64,000 nt of DNA from Massilia sp. UMI-21 (GTDB lineage: Bacteria; Pseudomonadota; Gammaproteobacteria; Burkholderiales; Burkholderiaceae_D), in assembly GCA_015277795.1 (NCBI GenBank), contig CP063848.1:992001-1056000 (forward strand). Reading direction: 5' to 3'. A program made the position numbers and the translations under genes. How positions within the stretch are numbered: position 1 is the first letter of the stretch; the number at the start of each line of letters is the position of its first letter. The notes beneath the pieces were generated by a model. That model worked only from the letters and a program-made list of their open reading frames with translations, ran no database searches and was not told the DNA's origin. This document shows, piece by piece, positions 1 through 7,401 of the stretch.

Positions 1-1
1 G

Positions 2-1267
2 TACAACCGCCGGGCCATGGAGGACGAGGTCTCGCGGCGCCTGGAAGACGGCCAGTACGACACCGCGCTGATGCTGCTGGACATGGACCACTTCAAGAAG
101 ATCAACGACACCTACGGTCACGAAACAGGCGACCAGGTGCTGCAACAACTGAGTGCGCGGCTGAAGGCGGTGATGCGGGAGTTCGACCTGCTGGCGCGCC
201 TGGGCGGGGACGAATTCATGCTCCTGCTGCGGATTCCCCACCCGAACGCCGCCACCGCCCTGACCTTCGCCGAACGCCTGCACCAGTCGGTGGCCACGCC
301 CTTCGATATCCGAGGGCAACAATTCCGTTTGGCGATTTCGGTCGGCATCGCAATTCCGCCCGGTCATGGCCGTACGGTCAGCGAACTGCTGCGGCATGCG
401 GACCTGGCGCTGTACCAGGCCAAGTCCCAGGGTCGCTGCCGCAGCGTGGTGTTCGAACTGGCGATGGCGGCCAACCAGCGCGACCACTACCTGCTCGAAC
501 GCGACCTCGACGAAGCCGTGGAACGCAACCAGCTTTCGCTGGTGTTCCAGCCCAAGGTCGATCTCATCAGCCATAAGGTGGTGGGACTGGAAGCGCTGGT
601 CCGCTGGAACCACCCGACCCGGGGCCAGAATAGCCCGGATTCTTTCATTCCGATCGCCGAGAACAGCGACCAGATCATCCGGATCGACCGCTGGGTGATG
701 CGCAGCGCCATTGCTGAACAGGCCCATTGGCGTAGTCACGGCCTGGCAGGGCTGCCGGTTGCCATCAACCTGTCGATCGCCGATATCCTGTCGCCCAACC
801 TGACCGGCTACCTGGCCGACCTGCTGGAGGAATACCAGGTTCCCCCGGAGGCCCTGGAAATCGAAGTGACCGAGTCCTGTTTCGTCCGCCAGCTCGACGA
901 GACCCAGAACGTGCTGCGTGAGCTGAACGAGGCCGGCATCGCCACCTCGCTGGACGACTTCGGCACGGGCTTTTCCTCGCTGAGTTACCTGCGCCAGCTA
1001 CCCTTGCAATGCCTGAAGATCGACCAGTCCTTCACCCGCAGCATGCTGCAGGACCCGAATGCCGAGAAGCTGACCCAGGCCATCGTCGCCATGGGCAATG
1101 CCTTGACCATGACGGTCGTGGCCGAAGGAGTGGAAACCCGCGAGCAGATGAACTGGCTGCTCGCCCATGGCTGCCACATCGGGCAGGGATATTTCTTCAG
1201 CCCGCCGGTGCCGCCCGAAGACGTGCACCACGTGGTCGAACGCATCGAAGTACGCCTGGCCCGCTGA
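2..1267 (+). CDS. GGDEF-EAL cyclic-di-GMP signalling protein, 5' end outside window
   Basis: This is the C-terminal part of a protein that makes and/or degrades cyclic-di-GMP. The frame is open from the first bases (YNRRAMEDEV), which matches the LxNRR element at the start of GGDEF domains, so the true start and any sensor domain lie upstream. The active-site motif is intact (RLGGDEF). An EAL domain follows with GLEALVRW, DDFGTGFSSL, KIDQSF and VVAEGVET, the residues expected of a catalytically competent phosphodiesterase. Both domains look intact, so the net activity cannot be predicted. The internal ATG at 17 is not a plausible start because it falls inside the GGDEF fold. Confidence 0.95.
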   Translation, partial: YNRRAMEDEVSRRLEDGQYDTALMLLDMDHFKKINDTYGHETGDQVLQQLSARLKAVMREFDLLARLGGDEFMLLLRIPHPNAATALTFAERLHQSVATPFDIRGQQFRLAISVGIAIPPGHGRTVSELLRHADLALYQAKSQGRCRSVVFELAMAANQRDHYLLERDLDEAVERNQLSLVFQPKVDLISHKVVGLEALVRWNHPTRGQNSPDSFIPIAENSDQIIRIDRWVMRSAIAEQAHWRSHGLAGLPVAINLSIADILSPNLTGYLADLLEEYQVPPEALEIEVTESCFVRQLDETQNVLRELNEAGIATSLDDFGTGFSSLSYLRQLPLQCLKIDQSFTRSMLQDPNAEKLTQAIVAMGNALTMTVVAEGVETREQMNWLLAHGCHIGQGYFFSPPVPPEDVHHVVERIEVRLAR

Positions 1268-1313
1268 AGGCAGACTGATGACAGCGCGAGAAGCGGCCGC
1301 GCGAGCTTGCCGC

Positions 1314-1652
1314 TCAGGCCTTGCGGACGAATTCCGACTTCAGGCTCATGGCGCCGAAACCGTCGATCTTGCAGTCGATATCGTGGTCGGCATCGACCAG
1401 GCGGATATTCTTGACCTTGGTGCCCTGCTTGATCACGCCGCCCGAACCCTTCGGTTTCAGGTCCTTGATGACGGTGACCGTATCCCCATCCTGCAGGATG
1501 TTGCCGGATGCGTCGCGCCAGACCCGGCCGGCTTCGGCCGCCGCGGCCTGCACGGGCCATTCGTGGCCGCACTCGGGGCAGGCGTACTGGCCGGCGCCGT
1601 CTTCATACGTAAAAGCGGACTGGCATTGCGGGCAAGGGGGCAGGGTATGCAT
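1314..1652 (-). CDS. phnA: PhnA/YjdM family zinc-ribbon protein
   Basis: Small 112-residue protein of the PhnA family. The N-terminus carries a zinc ribbon, CPQC (7-10) and CPEC (25-28). The C-terminal PhnA domain contains [14 protein letters not shown] and [18 protein letters not shown]. The family was named from its position next to phosphonate genes in E. coli, but it is not needed for phosphonate use and its biochemical role is unsettled. The start is supported by AAAGGT about 8 bases upstream. It lies downstream of tRNA-Phe on the same strand, separated by a terminator hairpin, so it probably has its own promoter or depends on read-through. Confidence 0.9.
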   Translation of the reverse strand: MHTLPPCPQCQSAFTYEDGAGQYACPECGHEWPVQAAAAEAGRVWRDASGNILQDGDTVTVIKDLKPKGSGGVIKQGTKVKNIRLVDADHDIDCKIDGFGAMSLKSEFVRKA

Positions 1653-1669
1653 GGGAGACCTTTGAAAAC

Positions 1670-1700
1670 AAAAACGCCACCCGAAGGTGGCGTTTTTTTC
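1670..1700 (-). terminator. Intrinsic terminator after tRNA-Phe
   Basis: A perfect 6-bp stem GCCACC/GGTGGC (1676-1681 with 1686-1691) closes a 4-base loop. On the minus strand a T-rich tract follows it. The A-rich other flank means it could also stop plus-strand transcripts. It sits between tRNA-Phe and phnA. Confidence 0.75.
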
Positions 1701-1707
1701 TTATTCT

Positions 1708-1783
1708 TGGTGGCCCGGGGCGGAATCGAACCACCGACACAAGGATTTTCAATCCTCTGCTCTACCAACTGAGCTACCAGGCC
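1708..1783 (-). tRNA. tRNA-Phe (GAA)
   Basis: Complete 76-nt cloverleaf on the minus strand with encoded CCA. The acceptor stem GGCCTGG pairs with CCGGGCC. The anticodon loop TTGAAAA gives GAA. The D arm (TAGCTCAGTTGGTAGAGCA) and the T loop (TTCGATT) are canonical. Confidence 0.97.
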
Positions 1784-1901
1784 AAGAGAGGCATGATTAT
1801 AGCCAGCGGTTTTCATCTGCGCAAGCCCCCCGGCGCACTTCCGGCGGCCAGCGAGGCCGGCGGCACGCGACAAGTGGTCGAGCGCGCTGTTGACATCTCG
1901 C

Positions 1902-1914
1902 TATAATGTGTTTC
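1902..1914 (+). promoter_or_regulatory. Candidate -10 box immediately before the ubiH-like start codon
   Basis: A perfect TATAAT (1902-1907) ends seven bases before the ATG at 1915, so the predicted transcript would begin at or next to the start codon. No Shine-Dalgarno sequence is visible before either possible ATG. A TTGACA lies only 6 bases upstream of the -10 and is too close to be its -35. No good -35 is seen at 16-18 bases. Confidence 0.4.
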
Positions 1915-3141
1915 ATGACTACTACCACCAACATCGCCGCCCAGCACCGCAGCGACGTCTGCATCGTCGGCAATGGCGCCATCGCCAAGACTGCCGCCCT
2001 CGGTTTCGCCCAGTCGGGATACAGCGTCACGCTCCTGGTGCCGCCGGCGCGTCCGGCGCCGGAGACGCCCAGCACGTCTGCCGCGGACAAACCCTGGGAC
2101 GTACGCGTCTACGCCCTGAATCACACGGCGCACGACTTGCTGGCCTCGCTCAAGGTCTGGGGCGCCCTCGACCTGGCCCGGGTGCAGGCGGTCGATGCCA
2201 TGGACATCCGCGGCGACGGCCAGCAGGGCGGCAACCTCGGCTTCGACGCCTTCGGCGCCCACGTCGGCACGCTGGCCTGGATCGTCGAGGACAGCAACCT
2301 GAACGGCGCCCTGGACGCGGCGCTCAAGTTCGCGGCCAACGTCCAGCAGGTGGCAGGCTGCGCCTGTGACCTCACGTGCAGCGAGCAGGGCGCGACGGTC
2401 CTGCTGGAAGACGGCGCCAGGATTGCCTGCGAACTGGTGGTGGGCGCCGACGGCCGCGAATCCTGGGTGCGCGGCCAGTGCGACATCGGCGTCGATTACC
2501 GCATGTACCACCAGCGCGCCATCGTCACCAATTTCGCCTGCGACAAGCCACACCATGGCGTGGCCCACCAGTGGTTCACCTGCGCCGACGGCATCATTGC
2601 CTTGTTGCCGCTGCCCGGCAACCGGGTCTCGCTGGTATGGTCGGCCCCGGAAACCCTGGCCGACACCCTGATGGACGAGTCGCTCGGCGAGATGGCGATC
2701 CGCCTGGGGGAATATGCCGACGACAAGCTCGGCACCCTGCGTCCGCTGCAGCCGGAAGCCGTCAAGGCGGTGCCGCTGGCGCTGGTGCGCCCGCATTCCA
2801 TGGTGGCGCCGCGCGTGGCGCTGGTAGGTGACGCCGCCCACGCCGTGCATCCGCTGGCCGGCCATGGCATGAACCTGGGCTTCGGCGACATCGTCGACCT
2901 GCTGGACGTGCTGCGCAATCGCGAAGACCGGCGCGGCATCGCCGACGAGCGCGTGCTGGCGCGCTACGCCCGCAAGCGCAAGGAAGACGTGTTGCTGATG
3001 CAATGGGCCACCGATGGACTCGAACGTTTGTTCGGCGCCAACCTGGAACCCCTACGCGTCGTGCGTAATTTCGGATTAAACTTGCTCGATAAATTGCCTG
3101 CAGTAAAACGCCGCCTGATGGCGCATGCGATGGGCAAGTAA
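1915..3141 (+). CDS. UbiH/UbiF/COQ6 family FAD-dependent hydroxylase
   Basis: A 408-residue flavoprotein monooxygenase of the family that hydroxylates the aromatic ring during ubiquinone synthesis. The N-terminus has a Rossmann FAD motif (CIVGNGAIAKTAALGFAQSG). The diagnostic family motif GDAAHAVHPLAGHG lies near residues 305-318 and is followed by MNLGFGDIVDLLDVL. An in-frame ATG at 1906 would add three residues, but the ATG at 1915 fits the -10 spacing better. It precedes dsbC by 32 bases on the same strand. Which ring position it modifies (UbiH, UbiF or UbiI type) cannot be told from the sequence alone. Confidence 0.88.
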   Translation: MTTTTNIAAQHRSDVCIVGNGAIAKTAALGFAQSGYSVTLLVPPARPAPETPSTSAADKPWDVRVYALNHTAHDLLASLKVWGALDLARVQAVDAMDIRGDGQQGGNLGFDAFGAHVGTLAWIVEDSNLNGALDAALKFAANVQQVAGCACDLTCSEQGATVLLEDGARIACELVVGADGRESWVRGQCDIGVDYRMYHQRAIVTNFACDKPHHGVAHQWFTCADGIIALLPLPGNRVSLVWSAPETLADTLMDESLGEMAIRLGEYADDKLGTLRPLQPEAVKAVPLALVRPHSMVAPRVALVGDAAHAVHPLAGHGMNLGFGDIVDLLDVLRNREDRRGIADERVLARYARKRKEDVLLMQWATDGLERLFGANLEPLRVVRNFGLNLLDKLPAVKRRLMAHAMGK

Positions 3142-3173
3142 CCGGATATCAAGATCCCCTCTAAGGAATTGTC

Positions 3174-3893
3174 ATGTTGAAAACGAAGGTCGCCGTCCTG
3201 CTGGCGACGGGCCTGCTCGCATCTTGCGTGGAAGCGCAGAACACCACCGAGGCGACCATCAAGAAGGCGCTCGAACCGCGCCTGGGCGGCGCCAAGATCG
3301 AGTCGGTCCGCGAGACCCCCTACGGCGGCCTGTACGAAGTGCGGGTCGCCGGCGACATCCTGTATACGGACAAGAAGGGCGAATACCTGTTCATCGGTCA
3401 CGTCTACGATACCAAGACCTCGACCAACCTGACCCGCGCCCGTGTCGACGAGATCAACAAGATCAAGTTCTCCGACCTGCCTTTCGAGATGGCGCTGAAG
3501 CAGGTCAAGGGCAACGGCAAGCGCGTCATCGCCGTGTTCGAGGACCCGAACTGCGGCTACTGCAAGCGCCTGCGCCAGACCACGCTCAAGGAAATCGACA
3601 ACGTCACCATCTACACCTTCATGTACAACATCCTGTCCGAGGATTCGTTCGTGAAGTCGAAGAATATCTGGTGCGCGCCCGACCGCGTCAAGGCCTGGGA
3701 CGACTGGATGCTCAACGGCAAGCTGCCGCCGGCCGCGCCCGCCGCCTGCGAAACGCCGAACGACCAGATCGTGGCGCTTGGCCAGAAGCTGAAGATCCAG
3801 GGCACGCCGGCGATCTTCTTCACCGATGGTTCGCGCATCCCCGGCGCGATCGACCTGAAGGGACTGGAAGCCAAGCTGCAGTCGCTGAAGTAA
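3174..3893 (+). CDS. dsbC: Periplasmic thiol:disulfide interchange protein, DsbC family
   Basis: A 239-residue exported protein. A hydrophobic signal segment (MLKTKVAVLLATGLLASC) is followed by the DsbC dimerisation domain (TIKKALEPRLGGAKIESVRETP) and a thioredoxin-like domain with the CGYC active site at residues 127-130. Two further cysteines (WCAPD and AACETP) match the structural disulfide of the family. TPAIFF is the conserved cis-Pro loop. The family rearranges incorrect disulfides in the periplasm and is kept reduced by DsbD. The LASC context could act as a lipobox, but cleavage after VEA is an alternative. AAGGA precedes the start at good spacing. Confidence 0.92.
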   Translation: MLKTKVAVLLATGLLASCVEAQNTTEATIKKALEPRLGGAKIESVRETPYGGLYEVRVAGDILYTDKKGEYLFIGHVYDTKTSTNLTRARVDEINKIKFSDLPFEMALKQVKGNGKRVIAVFEDPNCGYCKRLRQTTLKEIDNVTIYTFMYNILSEDSFVKSKNIWCAPDRVKAWDDWMLNGKLPPAAPAACETPNDQIVALGQKLKIQGTPAIFFTDGSRIPGAIDLKGLEAKLQSLK

Positions 3894-3896
3894 ATC

Positions 3897-3997
3897 GTAG
3901 GGTGGTCGGCTTCGCCGACCGCGCGTTCAAGCAGTGCCCGCTTTGTGGCAGTGCTCCTGCAGGCGGGACGCGCGGTCGGCAGAGCCGACCACCCTAC
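3897..3997. repeat. 101-bp palindromic REP/BIME-like element
   Basis: Two 29-base arms (3897-3925 and 3969-3997) are inverted copies that match at 27 of 29 positions. Each arm also folds on itself (GGTCGGC, 3-base loop, GCCGACC). The outer ends read GTAGGGTGG and CCACCCTAC. The spacer is 43 bases. The structure fits a paired repetitive extragenic palindrome and could stop transcription between dsbC and iorA. No second copy is visible in the window. Confidence 0.7.
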
Positions 3998-4037
3998 AAA
4001 ACAATAACAAACACGTAGTCCAAACAGGGAGCAGCAC

Positions 4038-4496
4038 ATGGTCACCTTGAACATCAACGGGCGCGACCTCCAGGTCGACGCCGACCCGGGCACGCCCATC
4101 CTCTGGGCGCTGCGCGATAATCTCGACATGACGGGCACCAAGTTCGGCTGCGGCGCGGCGCTGTGCGGCGCCTGCACCGTGCACCTGGACGGCAACCCGA
4201 TCCGCTCCTGCGTCACGCCGATATCGAGCGTCCAGGGCCAAAAGATCACCACCATCGAAGCGATGGAAAACGACAAGGTCGGCAAGGCGGTGCAGGACGC
4301 CTGGGTCAGGCACGACGTGCCGCAATGCGGCTACTGCCAGAGCGGCCAGGTGATGAGCGCCACGGCGCTGCTGCGCACCAACAAGCATCCCACGGATGCC
4401 GACATCGACAACGCGATGAGCGGCAATATCTGCCGTTGCGGTACCTATCAACGGATCCGCGCGGCGATCAAGGATGCCGCCGCCACCCTCGCCTGA
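4038..4496 (+). CDS. iorA: Molybdenum hydroxylase iron-sulfur subunit (IorA-like)
   Basis: A 152-residue [2Fe-2S] subunit of the xanthine oxidase family. The plant-type ferredoxin cysteines are visible as C38, C43 and C46 (CGAALCGAC). The second-cluster cysteines are C97, C100, C132 and C134 (CGYC and CRC). It passes electrons from the large molybdenum subunit to an unknown acceptor. The closest named relatives by layout are isoquinoline 1-oxidoreductase alpha subunits, but substrates vary widely, including N-heterocycles and aldehydes. GGGAGC precedes the ATG. It is followed after 10 bases by the large subunit, with which it surely forms a complex. Confidence 0.9.
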   Translation: MVTLNINGRDLQVDADPGTPILWALRDNLDMTGTKFGCGAALCGACTVHLDGNPIRSCVTPISSVQGQKITTIEAMENDKVGKAVQDAWVRHDVPQCGYCQSGQVMSATALLRTNKHPTDADIDNAMSGNICRCGTYQRIRAAIKDAAATLA

Positions 4497-4506
4497 GGAG
4501 CGCGCA

Positions 4507-6726
4507 ATGAAATTCGACTGGATCGACCGCGCCGCCGTGGCGCGCTCCGCCGGCGCCGGGCTGTCGCGCCGCGGCTTCCTGAAAACCGCCGGCGCCGCTA
4601 CCGGCGGACTGGTGCTGGGCTTCACGCTGCCGGGCGCGCAGCGCTTCGCCATCGCCGCCGATGCCAACGCCAAGGTGTATGCGCCGAACGCCTTCCTGCG
4701 CATTGCACCCGACAACAGCGTCACCGTCATCGTCAACCGCCTCGAATTCGGCCAGGGCGTGCACACCTCGTTGCCGATGCTGATCGCCGAAGAGCTCGAC
4801 GCCGACTGGACGCAGATGCGCGGCGAGCTGGCGCCGGCCGGCGACATCTACAAGGACCCCGCCTTCGGCATCCAGATCACCGGCGGCTCGGGCAGCATCG
4901 CGCATGGTTTCACGCAATACCGCGAGATCGGGGCGCGCGCCCGGGCGATGCTGGTCGCCGCCGCGGCCGAACAGTGGCAGGTGGCGCCTTCGCTGTGCAC
5001 GACATCGAAAGGCGTGGTGCTTGGGCCGAACGGCCGGAAAGCCACCTACGGTTCCCTGGCCGAGGCGGCGATGAAGCAGCCGGTGCCCGCCACGGTCGTG
5101 CTGAAACAGCCGCCAGCATTCCGCTACATCGGCAAGCCGATGCGGCGCATCGATGCGCGCGCCAAGTCGTGCGGCCGCCAGCAGTTCGGCATCGACTTCA
5201 GGCCGGAACAGGCACTGACCGTGCTGGTGGCGCGTCCGCCGGTGTTCGGCGCGAAGGTGAAACAGTTCGATGCCGCGGCCGCCCGCGCCGTGAAAGGCGT
5301 GGTCGACGTGCTGGAAGTGGACCTGGATCGCGGCGCCAGAGGCGTCGCCGTGTTCGCAAGCGGCTATTGGCCCGCCAGGCAGGGCCGCGAAGCGCTGCGG
5401 GCCGAATGGGATACCGGCGCTGTCGAGAAAGTCGACAGCGCCCGGCAACTGCAGGCGTACCGCAAGCTGGCCAAGGCGGCGGGCGGCGCCGTCGCGCGCG
5501 CGGCCGACGTGGCGTCACTGAGAGGCGCCGCCCACAAGATCTCGGCCGTCTACGAGTTTCCCTACCTGGCGCACGCGCCGATGGAGCCGCTCAACTGCGT
5601 CGTCGAGCTGAAGGAGGATGCCTGCACCATCTGGGCCGGCACCCAGTTCCAGACCGTGGACCAGCAGGTCGCGGCAGGGCTGCTTGGCTTCAAGCCGGAG
5701 CAGGTCGCGATCAACACGATGATGGCCGGCGGCGGCTTCGGCCGGCGCGCGGTGCCGTCCTCGGACTGGATCGGCGATGCGGTGCGCATCGCCAAGGCCT
5801 GGCGCGCGGCAGGAAAAAGCGGCCCGGTCAAGGTGGTATGGAGCCGCGAGGACGATATCCGCGGCGGCTACTACCGTCCGGCCTACGTGCACCGCGCCGA
5901 TATCGGCATCGATGCGAACGGCCGGATCGTCGCCTGGGACCACAAGGTGGTCGGCCAGTCGATCATGGCCGGCACCCTGTTCGAGCCGATGATGGTGAAA
6001 AACGGCGTCGACGGCACCAGCATCGAAGGCATGGGCGAGCCGTACGCCGTGCCGATGAAGCTGAGCGTGGAGGGCGTGCAGCAGAACGTGCCGGTGCTGT
6101 GGTGGCGCTCGGTAGGCTCGACCCATACCGCCTTCGTGATGGAAACGCTGATCGACGAGGCCGCGCACGCCGCCAGGGTCGATCCGGTGGCCTACCGCAA
6201 GAAGCTGATGGGCGAAAAGCACCTGCGCCACCGCGCGGCGCTCGACCTGGCGGTCGCCAAATCGGGCTACGGCACGAAAAAGCTGCCGCAGGGACGCGCC
6301 TGGGGCGTGGCCTTGCACGAGTCCTTCGGCTCGGTCGTCGCGTGGGTGGTCGAAGCCTCGGTGAGCGACGGCGTGCCGAAGCTGCACCGTGCGGTCGCGG
6401 GCGTGCACTGCAACCAGCCGGTCAATCCCTTGTCGATCGAGGCCCAGGTGCAGGGCGCGGCCCTGATGGGCCTGGGCATGACCCTGCCGGGCGCCGCCAT
6501 CACGCTCAAGGACGGCGTGGTCGAGCAGCAGAACTTCGGCGACTACACGGTGGCGCGCATGAACGACATGCCGCAGGTCGAGGTGCACATCGTGCCCTCG
6601 AACGATCCGCCGACCGGCATTGGCGAACCGGGCCTGCCGCCGCTGGCGCCGGCGTTTGCCAACGCCGTGTTCCGGCTGACCGGCAAGCGCCTGCGCAAGC
6701 TGCCGTTCGACCTGGCCTCGGCCTGA
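4507..6726 (+). CDS. iorB: Molybdenum hydroxylase large subunit (IorB-like), Tat-exported
   Basis: A 739-residue molybdopterin-binding catalytic subunit. It starts with a twin-arginine signal (SRRGFLK at about 21-27, then a hydrophobic stretch), so the folded complex is probably moved to the periplasm together with the small subunit. The molybdenum-site motifs are GQGVHTSLPMLIAEELD, GGGFGRR and, near the C-terminus, GIGEPGLPPLAPAFANA, whose Glu is the conserved catalytic base. The start at 4507 is chosen over an in-frame ATG at 4474 because GAGGAG sits just upstream and the signal peptide begins there. The substrate is unknown; isoquinoline or aldehyde oxidation is only a family analogy. Confidence 0.9.
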   Translation: MKFDWIDRAAVARSAGAGLSRRGFLKTAGAATGGLVLGFTLPGAQRFAIAADANAKVYAPNAFLRIAPDNSVTVIVNRLEFGQGVHTSLPMLIAEELDADWTQMRGELAPAGDIYKDPAFGIQITGGSGSIAHGFTQYREIGARARAMLVAAAAEQWQVAPSLCTTSKGVVLGPNGRKATYGSLAEAAMKQPVPATVVLKQPPAFRYIGKPMRRIDARAKSCGRQQFGIDFRPEQALTVLVARPPVFGAKVKQFDAAAARAVKGVVDVLEVDLDRGARGVAVFASGYWPARQGREALRAEWDTGAVEKVDSARQLQAYRKLAKAAGGAVARAADVASLRGAAHKISAVYEFPYLAHAPMEPLNCVVELKEDACTIWAGTQFQTVDQQVAAGLLGFKPEQVAINTMMAGGGFGRRAVPSSDWIGDAVRIAKAWRAAGKSGPVKVVWSREDDIRGGYYRPAYVHRADIGIDANGRIVAWDHKVVGQSIMAGTLFEPMMVKNGVDGTSIEGMGEPYAVPMKLSVEGVQQNVPVLWWRSVGSTHTAFVMETLIDEAAHAARVDPVAYRKKLMGEKHLRHRAALDLAVAKSGYGTKKLPQGRAWGVALHESFGSVVAWVVEASVSDGVPKLHRAVAGVHCNQPVNPLSIEAQVQGAALMGLGMTLPGAAITLKDGVVEQQNFGDYTVARMNDMPQVEVHIVPSNDPPTGIGEPGLPPLAPAFANAVFRLTGKRLRKLPFDLASA

Positions 6727-6730
6727 GGCG

Positions 6731-7318
6731 ATGTCGTCCAGGCGCCCCGTGTTGACCGGCATCCTGCTCGCTGCCGGACGGGGCCGCCGTTTCGATCCCC
6801 TCGGCGCGCGCAACAAGCTGCTCCAGCACTTGCCCGGCGGTGAACCCGTGGTCGCCGCCAGCGCGCGCCTGCTCTTGTCTTGTTTGCCGCGCGTGGTCGC
6901 GGTCGTCCCGCCGGAAGACGGCGGCGTCGCCGACATCCTGCGTGCACTCGGCTGCGAGGTCACGGTGTGCCCCGACGCCGACAGCGGAATGGGCGCCTCG
7001 CTGGTCCATGCGATCCGCCATTCGCTGCCGGCGCAGGGCTGGCTGGTGGCGCTGGGCGACATGCCCTTCGTGGCGCCGGCCACGCTGGCCGCGCTGCGCG
7101 ATGCGGTGCAGGGCGGGGCGGGGATTGCGGTGCCGGTGCACGAGGGCCGGCGCGGCAATCCGGTCGCGTTCGCGGGTAGCCATCGCGACGCACTGCTGGG
7201 AATGGAAGGCGACCAGGGCGCGCGCCGGCTGCTGCAGATGGTCCCGGTGCGTGAGGTGGCCGTGCTTGATCCCGGCATCCTGCGCGACATCGATACGCCT
7301 GACGATCTGCCGGCCTGA
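6731..7318 (+). CDS. mocA: MocA-like molybdenum cofactor nucleotidyltransferase
   Basis: A 195-residue nucleotidyltransferase. The N-terminus has the signature GILLAAGRGRRF, followed by a conserved lysine (NKLLQHL). Further on are SGMGASLVHAI, LGDMPFV and RRGNPVAFAG, typical of the MobA/MocA group. The MocA branch attaches CMP to molybdopterin to make the MCD form used by xanthine oxidase-type enzymes. Its start lies 4 bases after the iorB stop, so the two are almost certainly co-transcribed and coupled. The context makes MCD assembly for IorB the best guess. MobA-type GMP transfer is less likely next to a molybdenum hydroxylase. Confidence 0.82.
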   Translation: MSSRRPVLTGILLAAGRGRRFDPLGARNKLLQHLPGGEPVVAASARLLLSCLPRVVAVVPPEDGGVADILRALGCEVTVCPDADSGMGASLVHAIRHSLPAQGWLVALGDMPFVAPATLAALRDAVQGGAGIAVPVHEGRRGNPVAFAGSHRDALLGMEGDQGARRLLQMVPVREVAVLDPGILRDIDTPDDLPA

Positions 7319-7401
7319 CATATGCATGTCATTATTTCCGCAGGTGATCGAATACGATTACACTAGGGCGCATATTTCGGCCGCCCTGATCATCTATCGA
7401 T

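Noticed and set aside
1890..1907. TTGACA followed closely by TATAAT before the ubiH-like gene, looking like a consensus promoter
   Set aside because: The spacing is only 6 bases, far from 16-18. The -10 alone is kept as a candidate.
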